Source of the DNA: Anaerolineae bacterium
GTDB lineage: Bacteria; Chloroflexota; Anaerolineae; B4-G1
Assembly (NCBI GenBank): GCA_016783285.1
Contig: JADHWW010000103.1
Span: 1-64,000 of the forward strand
Direction of reading: 5' to 3'
Length of the DNA: 64,000 nucleotides
Shown: positions 1 to 7,764 of the stretch, in pieces
How the letters are laid out: each line of letters starts with the position of its first letter
Numbering within the stretch: position 1 is the stretch's first letter
Position numbers and translations under genes: made by a program
Notes under the pieces: generated by a model
Seen by the model: the letters and a program-made list of their open reading frames with translations, nothing else
What the model was told of the DNA's origin: nothing
The model's database searches: none

Positions 1-2
1 CC

Positions 3-1796
3 TGCATGGTGGAACTGGCCAAGTTCTTCCTCACCTTTGCCACCGCCGAGAGTTGCGGCAAGTGTGTCCCCTGCCGGGTGGGGGGCAAGCGCATGCTGGA
101 GGTACTGACCCGCATCACCGAGGGGAAGGGCAAGTTGGAGGACCTGGACACCATCCGCGAGATTGCTGCTGGCATGGAAACAGGTTCGTTGTGCGCGCTG
201 GGACAACTTACCCCGGGGCCGGTGCTGTCGGCGCTGCGCTACTTTGAGGACGAGTTCCGCGCCCACATCGTGGACAAGCGCTGTCCGGCCGGCGCGTGCC
301 AACCGCTGGTCCGCGCCCGTTGCACCACCGCCTGCCCCGCCGAGGTGGACGTGCCCAGTTACGTGGCGCTGCTGGCCCAGGGCCGTTACGCCGAGGGGCT
401 GGAGATCCATCGTCGTCAGAACCCCTTCCCGCTGGCCTGTGGCCGGGTTTGCCCCGCCTTTTGCGAGGAGCGCTGCCGGCGCGGGGACATTGACGAACCT
501 ATCGCCATCCGCGCCGTCAAGCGTTTCATGGCCGACCACGAGTTGGAGCGTCCGTGGACACCGCCCATCTACGGGGAGCCTAAGCGGGAGCGAGTGGCCG
601 TGGTCGGCGCGGGACCGGCCGGCTTGACGGCGGCCCTGCGGCTGGCGCAACAAGGGTACCGCGTCACCGTCTTTGAGAAACTGCCCGTCGCCGGAGGCAT
701 GATGGCCGTGGGCATCCCCGATTACCGCCTGCCGCGTGACATCCTCGACCAGGAGATCAACAACGTCCGGCGGGCCGGGGTAGAGATCCAGTGCAACCAG
801 GCGCTGGGATGCGATTTCACGCTGGATGAGTTGCTGGACGGCAAGGGATACGGCGCGGTGGTGCTGGCTATCGGCGCCCACAAGAGCCGCCAGTTGCGGA
901 TCAAGGGCGAGGAGCAGGAAGGGGTTATGCATGGCGTGGACTTTTTGCGCAACGTCGCCCTGGGCACCCCGCCCGATCTGGCGGGCAAGCGCGTGGGGGT
1001 GGTTGGTGGCGGTGACGTGGCCATTGATGCCGTGCGCACCGCCTGGCGGCTGGGCGCCGGCGAGGTTCACCTGATCTACCGTCGCCGCCGCGAGGACATG
1101 CCGGCCCACGAAGAGGAGATCGTAGCCGCCGAGGCGGAGGGGGCCATCTTCCACTTCCTCACCAACCCCACCCGGGTGCTGGGAGACGGTCACGTTACCG
1201 GCGTCGAGTGCCTGAAGCACAGTCTGGGCGAGTTCGACCGCAGCGGTCGCCGCCGCCCTGTTCCCATCTCCGACTCCGAGTTCGTCATCGCGTTGGACGT
1301 TCTGATCCCGGCCATCGGGCAGTCGCCTGATCAGGGCTGGATGGGGAAAGATGCAGTGGTGGAGGTTCAGCGCAACGACACCTTCGCCGTGAACGAAGCA
1401 TTGGGCGCCTCCCGGCCGGGGGTCTTTGCGGCGGGTGATGCCGTCCTCGGCCCGGCGACGGTGATCCAGGCGGTGGCCCAGGGTAACGCTGTGGCCCGCG
1501 CAGTGGATCACTACCTGCGCACCGGAGAGACAGAAAAGTTGGTCACGCTCCCAGGTTACGAGGTGATTGAGCAGCCCTTTGACCTGGAGGATTACGCCGA
1601 CGCCCATCGCCCAGAGAAGCCCGAACTCGCGGTGGAGGAACGGCGGGGCAACTTTAGCGAGGTCGAGATGGGAATGGGCGAGGAAACTGTCCAGGAGGAG
1701 TGCAAGCGCTGCCTGCGTTGCGATTTAGAATGGTTGGAGATGATGGGCCTGGCCTGTGAGCCGGTGCCCGAGCGTGAGGTAGTAGAGGTGTGTTGA
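3..1796 (+). CDS. NuoF-GltD fusion, flavin/FeS electron-transfer subunit of formate dehydrogenase (5' partial)
   Basis: The gene enters from the left edge; the frame is open from base 3, and the residues before the first in-window Met match the NuoF at 6.1-7.3 kb (CMVE), so that ATG is internal. What remains starts with the NuoF C-terminal [4Fe-4S] site (SCGKCVPCRVG, then SLCALGQ near residue 62). A GltD-like module follows: Cys clusters CTTAC and PLACGRVCPAFCEERC, the FAD motif VVGAGPAGL near 200, the NAD(P)H motif VGVVGGGDVAIDA near 333, and the FAD-closing GVFAAGDA near 476. A late CKRCLRC may bind another cluster. Such fusions pass electrons between NAD(P)H and a catalytic subunit; directly downstream lies FdhA (22-nt gap), so this is probably its diaphorase partner. 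The FMN/NADH half lies outside the window. Confidence 0.85.
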   Translation, partial: CMVELAKFFLTFATAESCGKCVPCRVGGKRMLEVLTRITEGKGKLEDLDTIREIAAGMETGSLCALGQLTPGPVLSALRYFEDEFRAHIVDKRCPAGACQPLVRARCTTACPAEVDVPSYVALLAQGRYAEGLEIHRRQNPFPLACGRVCPAFCEERCRRGDIDEPIAIRAVKRFMADHELERPWTPPIYGEPKRERVAVVGAGPAGLTAALRLAQQGYRVTVFEKLPVAGGMMAVGIPDYRLPRDILDQEINNVRRAGVEIQCNQALGCDFTLDELLDGKGYGAVVLAIGAHKSRQLRIKGEEQEGVMHGVDFLRNVALGTPPDLAGKRVGVVGGGDVAIDAVRTAWRLGAGEVHLIYRRRREDMPAHEEEIVAAEAEGAIFHFLTNPTRVLGDGHVTGVECLKHSLGEFDRSGRRRPVPISDSEFVIALDVLIPAIGQSPDQGWMGKDAVVEVQRNDTFAVNEALGASRPGVFAAGDAVLGPATVIQAVAQGNAVARAVDHYLRTGETEKLVTLPGYEVIEQPFDLEDYADAHRPEKPELAVEERRGNFSEVEMGMGEETVQEECKRCLRCDLEWLEMMGLACEPVPEREVVEVC

Positions 1797-1818
1797 GAGA
1801 CAGGAGGCAAAACGATCA

Positions 1819-4521
1819 ATGAATACGGTAAACGTCACCATCAACGGTCAGAAGATCCAGGCCCAGGCCGGACAGACGGTTTTGGAAGCGGCCGCATTGG
1901 CCGGTATCAAGATACCCACGCTGTGTCACCATCCGGCCCTGGAGCCTATCGGCGCATGTCGCGTTTGCCTGGTGGAAGTGAAAAGGCAGAGGACTTTGCA
2001 GCCGGCCTGCACCTTCAAGGTGACAGAGGGAATGGAGATTTGGACCCATTCGCCGAAAGCGGAGGAGGCCCGGCGCTTCGTGCTAGAGTTGATCCTCTCC
2101 GATCACCCGCTGGATTGTATGACCTGTGAACAGGCAGGTAACTGCGAACTGCAAGACCTGGCCTATCAATATGGCATCAAGCAGACCCGCTTTCCGGGCG
2201 TGCAGCACGAATATCCCATTGACGACTCCAACCCCTTCTACGAGCGCGACTATAACAAGTGTATCCTTTGCCGGCGCTGTGTGCGCGCCTGCGAGGAGAT
2301 CAATGGAGTTGAGGCTATCGGCGTCATCCAGCGCGGGTTCGACAGCAAGATCGGCGCCGCTTTCGATGGCCTGATGCAGGATAGCGTGTGCGAGTTCTGT
2401 GGGATGTGCGTGGAGGTTTGTCCCACCGGGGCCCTGTCGCCCAAGCAGGGCAAGTGGCAGGGACGCTCCTGGGAGTTCGAGAAGGTGGCGACCACCTGCC
2501 CCTACTGCGGCGTAGGATGCCAGTTCTACCTCAACGTCAAGGATGGGCGGATCGTTCAGGTGACGTCCAGGTGGGACGGGCCGGCCAACCACGGTTGGCT
2601 GTGTGTGAAAGGGCGTTTCGGCTGGGATTTTGTCCATCATCCCGACCGGCTGACCAGGCCGTTGATCCGCCGGCAGAAAGGGGGAGAGTTCGAGGAGGTC
2701 GAGTGGGATGAGGTGCTCGACTTTGTGGCATCCAGGTTCGGGGAGGTCAAGGAGCAGTACGGGCCTGATGCGTTCGGCGCTCTATCATCCGCCAAGTGTA
2801 CCAACGAGGAGAACTATGTGATGCAAAAGTTCGCCCGGGCGGTGATGGGGACGAATAACGTAGACCACTGCGCTCGTCTCTGACACAGCGTCACCGTGAC
2901 CGGTCTGGTCACAGCATTTGGCTCCGGCGCAATGACCAACTCCTTCGACGACATCGCCGACGATGCACAGGTCTACTTCATCATTGGCTCCAATACCACA
3001 GAGGACCATCCGGTGTTGGGTATGCGCATCCGGCAGGCGATCAAACGACGCGGCGCCAAACTCATCGTTTGCGACCCGCGTTCCATTCCCATCACCGACT
3101 TCGCCACGCTCCACATCCGCCAGAAGCCAGGCAGCGACATCGCCCTGCTCAACGGCATCATGCACGTCCTCATCACCGAGGAACTCTACGACAAAAAGTT
3201 CGTCGAGGAGCGCACCGAGGGCTTCGAGGAGTTGAAGGCTAAGGTGATGGAGTACCCGCCTGAGCGGGCGGCGGAGATATGCGGTATCACCCCCGAGGAG
3301 ATTATCAAGGCAGCACATATACTGGCCGAGAATCATCCGGGGGCGCTGCTCTACGCCATGGGTATCACCCAGCACACCACCGGCCACCAGAATGTGCTCT
3401 CCTGCGCTAACTTGCAGATGCTCCTGGGCAACATGGGGGTCCCCGGTGGCGGCGTCAACCCGCTGCGAGGTCAAAACAACGTTCAGGGTGCCTGCGACAT
3501 GGGCGCGTTGGTCAACGTCTACCCTGGTTATCAGAAAGCGACCGACGAGGCGGCGCGGAAAAAATTCGAGGCGGCCTGGGGCGTGCCTCTCTCCAACCAG
3601 GTAGGGACTACCCTGGTGGAGATGCTGCACAAGGCGGAGCGGGGGGAGATCCGCGTCATGTACATAATGGGTGAGAACCCGATGGTCTCGGATCCGGACG
3701 TGAACCACGCCGAAGTGTGTCTCAAGAGCCTCGACTTTTTGGTGGTGCAGGATATTTTCCTCACCGAGACGGCCCAACTGGCGGACGTGGTGTTGCCCGC
3801 CCCCTGCTTCGCCGAGAAGGACGGCACCTTCACCAACTCTGAGCGGCGTGTCCAGTTCGGGCACAAGGCGGTGGAACCGCCCGGTGAGGCGCGGCAGGAT
3901 TGGTGGATCATCGGCGAGATCGCCCAGCGTTTGGGATACGACGGGCTGGCCTACGACTCGCCGCGCCAGATCATGGACGAGATCAACCGTCTGACTCCCA
4001 TCTACGGCGGGATGTCGTACGACCGCATCGGCGAGATGGGCTTGCAGTGGCCCTGCCCGGACGCCGAGCACCCCGGCACGCCTATCCTGCACGTGGGCAA
4101 GTTCAGCCGTGGATTAGGACATCTCAGCGCGGTTGACTGGCAGCCGCCGGCCGAGGAACCCGACGAGGAGTACCCGTTCATCTTCACCACCGGCCGCGTG
4201 TTATATCACTTCCATACCGGTTCGATGTCCCGTCGTTCCGAGGGGCTGGATACCATCTGCCCGGAGGCGGTGGTGGAGATCAACAGCGAGGATGCGTCCA
4301 GGCTGGGCATCGCCGACGGGGACGTGGTGAAGGTCTCATCACGGCGGGGCGAGGTCCAGGCCAAGGCGCTGGTCAGTGGCAAGACCGGGCCCGGCGTCGT
4401 CTTTATGCCCTGGCACTTTGCCGAGGCCGCGGCCAACAAACTGACCATCGCCGCGTTGGATCCCACGGGCAAGATTCCCGAGTTCAAGGTCTGCGCGGTG
4501 CGGGTGGAGCCGGTGAACTGA
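1819..4521 (+). CDS. fdhA: Selenocysteine-containing formate dehydrogenase catalytic subunit with NuoG-like N-terminus
   Basis: One 900-residue gene, not two: the TGA at 2881-2883 lies in DHCARL-U-H, exactly where formate dehydrogenases carry the Mo-binding Sec (or Cys) and its conserved His, and the frame continues to 4521. Domains in order: [2Fe-2S] ferredoxin (C36, C47, C50, C64); the His-Cys cluster HPLDCMTC (~95-110); two [4Fe-4S] sites, CILCRRC and CEFCGMC (~145-205); the molybdopterin-family [4Fe-4S] CPYCGVGC (~225); Sec355; the bis-MGD domains; and a C-terminal MopB domain (~775-895). It should oxidise formate or reduce CO2, passing electrons through its FeS chain to the NuoF-type partners encoded on both sides. 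E. coli FdhF is ~715 residues, so the extra length is the N-terminal FeS relay. The organism must have SelA, SelB, SelC and SelD. Whether it works toward CO2 or formate cannot be told. Confidence 0.95.
2881..2912 (+). promoter_or_regulatory. Bacterial SECIS element directing Sec insertion at TGA 2881
   Basis: The TGA (2881-2883) is followed by a perfect 6-bp stem, GTGACC (2896-2901) and GGTCAC (2907-2912), closing a GGTCT loop (2902-2906). Loop sequence and its spacing (18 nt after the TGA) match, from memory, the E. coli fdhF SECIS whose loop is bound by SelB. The helix is also coding sequence, as is usual in bacteria. This is the main RNA-level evidence that the TGA is decoded as selenocysteine. 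Confidence 0.9.
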
Positions 4522-4529
4522 CAGGGTGG

Positions 4530-5162
4530 ATGGTGGTCTACCTGTACCTCGACGAGTCAGGCACTCTGAGACTAGCCAAAGGGCCGGCGAACTACTTCGT
4601 CATGGCGGTGCTCAGGACAGCCGAGCCGTCATCGCTGCGGCAGGCGATTGAACGGGCGCGGAGACACGCATTGCCTCCCTGCCTCAAGCGTCTGCCCGAG
4701 ATCAAAGCCAGTCTGGCCAGCGACCAGTTTCGAGGGTTGGTGTATCGGGGATTGGCACGGCTTCCTCTCGAAATCCACACGCTGGCCTTCAATACGACGA
4801 ACGTGCCGCACTACTTTCGAGGGAAGCAGGGAGTACTCTACTGCCACCTGGCGGGGGAGGTCATCTCACACGCGCTCAAGCCGGAGGATTTGCTCATCTA
4901 CCTGTCTCTCGACAGACGGCACCTACAGGGCATCGCCAGGCCCGACTTTGACGAGCACCTGCGGGCGCGGCTGGCCCTTGGTCTGCCCGGGAACACACAT
5001 CTGGAGGTGTATCACAGAGACTCAACGACCGACTGGGGGGTGCAGGCGGCAGACTTGGTCTGCTGGGCATTGTATCAAAAATACCAGTATGGCAATACCG
5101 GCTGGTACGAGATGATCGAAGCACAGATCAGGACGGAGCGGGTGCTGTTCGAGCCGAGATAA
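4530..5162 (+). CDS. DUF3800 family protein
   Basis: A 210-aa protein starting 8 nt after fdhA. It has the DUF3800 hallmarks: N-terminal YLYLDESG and a C-terminal HRDSTTDWGVQAADLVCWALYQK, whose acidic residues resemble a nuclease-like (RNase H-type) active site. The function of the family is unproven; members often lie in accessory or defence loci. Its place between the Mo subunit and NuoE is not explained by formate metabolism, and together with the next small gene it may be an insertion into the operon. No signal peptide or membrane segment is visible. Confidence 0.75.
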   Translation: MVVYLYLDESGTLRLAKGPANYFVMAVLRTAEPSSLRQAIERARRHALPPCLKRLPEIKASLASDQFRGLVYRGLARLPLEIHTLAFNTTNVPHYFRGKQGVLYCHLAGEVISHALKPEDLLIYLSLDRRHLQGIARPDFDEHLRARLALGLPGNTHLEVYHRDSTTDWGVQAADLVCWALYQKYQYGNTGWYEMIEAQIRTERVLFEPR

Positions 5163-5289
5163 AACAGAGCGGCCCCTACCGGGATACCCCCCCGGCTTCT
5201 TACAGTATCCTCATTGGATGAGGCACTGAGGCACCATGATACATGGGAACACCGAGGAATCCACGGCAGGCCTTACCCGCTCTGGCGAT

Positions 5290-5318
5290 ATTATACTACA
5301 CAAAGCATTCCCTGTCAA
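5290..5318 (-). promoter_or_regulatory. Perfect-consensus sigma70-like promoter pointing leftward
   Basis: Read on the minus strand: TTGACA (5313-5318), 17-nt spacer, TATAAT (5290-5295). Transcription would start near 5283 and run antisense into the 5163-5282 spacer and the 3' end of the DUF3800 gene. No convincing minus-strand reading frame follows. The predicted RNA contains a short GC hairpin (CCGGG/CCCGG around 5176-5192) followed by TTTT near 5160, so a small antisense RNA of ~125 nt is possible. Promoter match is seen; the RNA is inferred. Confidence 0.5.
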
Positions 5319-5354
5319 CACGCCGTCCAGCGGTTGTGGAATGGAGGTGAGATC

Positions 5355-5585
5355 ATGGCCGAGGCGCAAGTTGCCACATCGCAAGTGGCGACGCTCAATC
5401 TGGACGAACTGAAAGAGGTCATCCGCAATGTGGTGCGGGAGGAGGTCATTCAAGCCCTGGAAGCGTGGGCTGGCTACTTTGAGCCGACAATCATTGAGCC
5501 GGGATCGCCTATCCATGAGGATTTGAAAGACATCAAGTCATATCAAGGAAGAAGCAAAGGAACGAAACTTCCAACGACAACGTAA
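5355..5585 (+). CDS. Small antitoxin-like protein of unknown function
   Basis: A 76-aa protein whose start is set by a strong Shine-Dalgarno (GGAGGTGAG, 5344-5352 region) just before the ATG. The N-terminal half is helical (LDELKEVIRNVVREEVIQALE), like many small antitoxin-like proteins; the acidic EPGSPIHEDLKDI follows. The last ~15 residues (SYQGRSKGTKLPTTT) look unlike a folded end, and a frameshifted or truncated C-terminus is possible. No toxin gene follows; nuoE begins 35 nt downstream. I do not recognise a named family. Confidence 0.55.
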   Translation: MAEAQVATSQVATLNLDELKEVIRNVVREEVIQALEAWAGYFEPTIIEPGSPIHEDLKDIKSYQGRSKGTKLPTTT

Positions 5586-5620
5586 GCAGACTTTGGACAA
5601 ATGAACAGGGAGGTGAGTGA

Positions 5621-6100
5621 ATGACAACAGGAGCACACGTCCTGAATCCCGCCAAGCGGGCGCGTTTGCTCACGGCGCTCTACATCGCCCAGGAGCAGGA
5701 GGGTTATCTTACTCCTGAGGCACTCAAGCGGGTTGCCGGGCGATTGGACGTGCCAGAGACAGCGGTGTTTAGCACCGCCAGTTTTTACACGCTGTTTCGC
5801 ACCAGGCCTGTAGGCCGGTACGTGATCCAGGTCTGCACAGGGTTGAGTTGTTACCTGGTTGATGGCGCGGAGCGGCTGGTGGACTATTTGGAGCGCAAAC
5901 TTGGGATCAAGGTTAGCGAAACGACGCCGGACGGATTGTTCACCCTGGAGACCGTGCAGTGTTTGGCTTCGTGTGGCACCGCACCGGCTATGCGGGTGAA
6001 CGACGAGTTGTACGAGAACCTGACGACGGAAAAAGTGGACTTGCTGATTGATCAATTGACAGAGAGGGCAGAGCGATGGATGGCTTTGAACCGATCCTGA
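5621..6100 (+). CDS. nuoE: NuoE-type [2Fe-2S] thioredoxin-like subunit
   Basis: A 159-aa protein of the NuoE/HydC family (24-kDa complex I subunit). The N-terminal ~70 residues form the family's helical bundle (ALYIAQEQEGYLTPEALKRVA); the thioredoxin-like half carries the four [2Fe-2S] ligands in CTGLSC and CLASC. Start fixed by GGAGGTGAG seven bases upstream of the ATG. It overlaps nuoF by 25 nt. In soluble NAD-linked formate dehydrogenases and hydrogenases this subunit pairs with NuoF to form the NAD(P)H-oxidising or -reducing head, which fits the fdhA context here. Confidence 0.93.
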   Translation: MTTGAHVLNPAKRARLLTALYIAQEQEGYLTPEALKRVAGRLDVPETAVFSTASFYTLFRTRPVGRYVIQVCTGLSCYLVDGAERLVDYLERKLGIKVSETTPDGLFTLETVQCLASCGTAPAMRVNDELYENLTTEKVDLLIDQLTERAERWMALNRS

Positions 6101-7347
6101 CACGTAACGTGGGCGTCCCCAACTCGGAGCGCATCACGGTCTACCTGGAGCGCAGTGGGTACACTGCATTGCGCCAGGCTGTGCAGACGCCGCCCGCCGA
6201 ATTGATCGCGCTGGTCAAAGATTCTGGGCTGCGCGGGCGTGGCGGCGCGGGCTTTCCGGCGGGGGTCAAGTGGGGCTTTATGCCCCAGGAACCGGTCACC
6301 AAGTATGTCTGTGTCAACACCGACGAGGGAGAACCAGGGACGTTCAAAGACCGGCTGCTGGTGGAGCACGACCCCCACTCGATCATTGAGGGGGTCATCA
6401 TCGCTGCTTACGCGGTCGGTGCGAACCGGGCCTTTGTCTACATCCGGGGCGAGTTCTTCTTGGGGGTCAAGCGCTGGATCAAGGCCATTGACGACGCCTA
6501 CGCTTATGGCTTTCTGGGCCAGAACATCCTGGGCAGCGGCTTTGACCTGGATATGTCGGTTCACCGAGGCGCGGGCGCTTACATTTGCGGCGAAGAGACC
6601 GCGCTGATCAATTCGCTGGAAGGCAGACGGGGCGAGCCGCGCATGAAACCGCCCTACCCGGCGCAGATTGGTCTATGGAACGAGCCCACGTTGGTGCATA
6701 ACGTAGAGACGCTGGCCAACGTGCCTCACATCGTCAACCGGGGCGCCGAGTGGTTCAGGTGCATCGGCACGGAAAAGAGCACCGGCCCCAAACTTTTCTG
6801 CGTCAGCGGGCACGTGCGGCGGCCGGGCAACTATGAATTGCCACTGGGCACGCCGCTGCGCACGATCATTGAAGAATGTGCGGGGGGGATGCGCGGGGAC
6901 CGCTCACTCAAGGCGGTCATCCCCGGCGGGGCCTCCACACAGATGTTGACCCCGGAACAACTGGACACGCCGATGGATTTCGAGTCGCTGGTCGAGGCCG
7001 GCTCAATGCTGGGCACGGGAGCGATCGTCGTGATGGAAGAGGGCACCTGCATGGTGGAAGTGGCCCGCCGTCTGACGGACTTTTTCGCTCACGAGTCGTG
7101 CGGCCAGTGCACGCCCTGTCGCGTGGGCACGCAACGTTTGAAAGAGGTGTTGACCTGCATCGTGCGCGGGCAAGGCAAGCCTGGCGATCTAGCCCTGTTG
7201 GAGGAGATATGCGCTGGCATCGTCGGGAACACGTTGTGCCCCATGGGCGATGCGGCCGTCAATCCTGTGCTCTCGTCGCTAGAGCACTTTCGTGGGGAGT
7301 ATGAACAATATATTCGGGGTGGAGGGAAGACAGAAACCAGGTTTTGA
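6076..7347 (+). CDS. nuoF: NuoF-type NADH/FMN-binding subunit
   Basis: A full-length 423-aa NuoF/HoxF-like protein. GLRGRGGAGFPAGVKW (~50-65) is the NADH/FMN Gly-rich loop; CVNTDEGEPGTFKDR (~78-92) the FMN site; an SLBB domain lies at ~235-310; SCGQCTPCRVG with TLCPMGD holds the [4Fe-4S] cluster. It should transfer hydride electrons between NAD(H) and the FeS chain. It is the second NuoF in this operon, and unlike the first it has no GltD fusion. The last residues (TETRF) and the TGA stop are supplied by a 32-bp palindromic repeat (7333-7364), so the original stop was probably displaced. Confidence 0.95.
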   Translation: MDGFEPILTRNVGVPNSERITVYLERSGYTALRQAVQTPPAELIALVKDSGLRGRGGAGFPAGVKWGFMPQEPVTKYVCVNTDEGEPGTFKDRLLVEHDPHSIIEGVIIAAYAVGANRAFVYIRGEFFLGVKRWIKAIDDAYAYGFLGQNILGSGFDLDMSVHRGAGAYICGEETALINSLEGRRGEPRMKPPYPAQIGLWNEPTLVHNVETLANVPHIVNRGAEWFRCIGTEKSTGPKLFCVSGHVRRPGNYELPLGTPLRTIIEECAGGMRGDRSLKAVIPGGASTQMLTPEQLDTPMDFESLVEAGSMLGTGAIVVMEEGTCMVEVARRLTDFFAHESCGQCTPCRVGTQRLKEVLTCIVRGQGKPGDLALLEEICAGIVGNTLCPMGDAAVNPVLSSLEHFRGEYEQYIRGGGKTETRF

Positions 7348-7364
7348 GGAAAAAACCTGGTTTC
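7333..7364. repeat. 32-bp palindromic element, copy 1 (overlaps nuoF stop)
   Basis: Arms GAAACCAGG and CCTGGTTTC flank an A/T-rich centre (TTTTGAGGAAAAAA). It supplies the last codons and the TGA of nuoF and lies between nuoF and the response regulator, where its hairpin could attenuate transcription. Five more copies of the same length occur at 17.4, 18.2, 19.3, 19.9 and 23.7 kb. Confidence 0.9.
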
Positions 7365-7392
7365 GAAGATGATTGATGCAAGGAGGAGTAGA

Positions 7393-7764
7393 ATGGCTAA
7401 GATACTCGTCGTTGATGATGATCCTGATTTTGTCGAGTTTGCCCGGGTTGTGCTCGAACGGGAAGGGCACACCATTGTCAGCGCTGCCGGTGGAGGCGAG
7501 GCGTTAGACAAGATCATTGAGGATGCGCCAGACCTGATTGTCCTGGACGTGATCATGGACACTGTCCTGGACGGTCTCTCAGTCGCGCAAGAGTTGGGCG
7601 AGCGCCCCGACTATAGAGACATTCCCATCATTATGATCACCTCTATCGCCAACACCGACTACGCCGAGTTGTTCCCGACCGACGAGTACGTCCACCTGGA
7701 CACTTTCCTGACCAAGCCGGTCGCTCCAGAGCGGTTGGTGAAGGAAGTGAACAGGTTGCTGTAG
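7393..7764 (+). CDS. Single-domain response regulator (CheY-like)
   Basis: A 123-aa receiver with no output domain. ILVVDDDPDF gives the acidic pocket, LIVLDVIMD the phospho-acceptor Asp, MITSIAN the conserved Ser/Thr, and FLTKPVAPE the Lys. Start chosen at the ATG 8 nt after AAGGAGGAG; an upstream in-frame Met lacks a ribosome site. It follows nuoF by 45 nt and could be cotranscribed with the formate dehydrogenase genes. The sensor kinases encoded convergently (7.6-11 kb) are the obvious candidate partners. Its target is unknown. Confidence 0.9.
   Translation: MAKILVVDDDPDFVEFARVVLEREGHTIVSAAGGGEALDKIIEDAPDLIVLDVIMDTVLDGLSVAQELGERPDYRDIPIIMITSIANTDYAELFPTDEYVHLDTFLTKPVAPERLVKEVNRLL

Noticed and set aside
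2881..2895. Stop codon and a new GTG start at 2896 dividing FdhA into two genes
   Set aside because: The TGA falls on the conserved Sec/Cys ligand, the frame continues unbroken, and a SECIS hairpin follows at the canonical distance.
2785..4092. 435-codon open frame on the minus strand
   Set aside because: Antisense to the conserved FdhA reading frame; no family features, explained by high GC.
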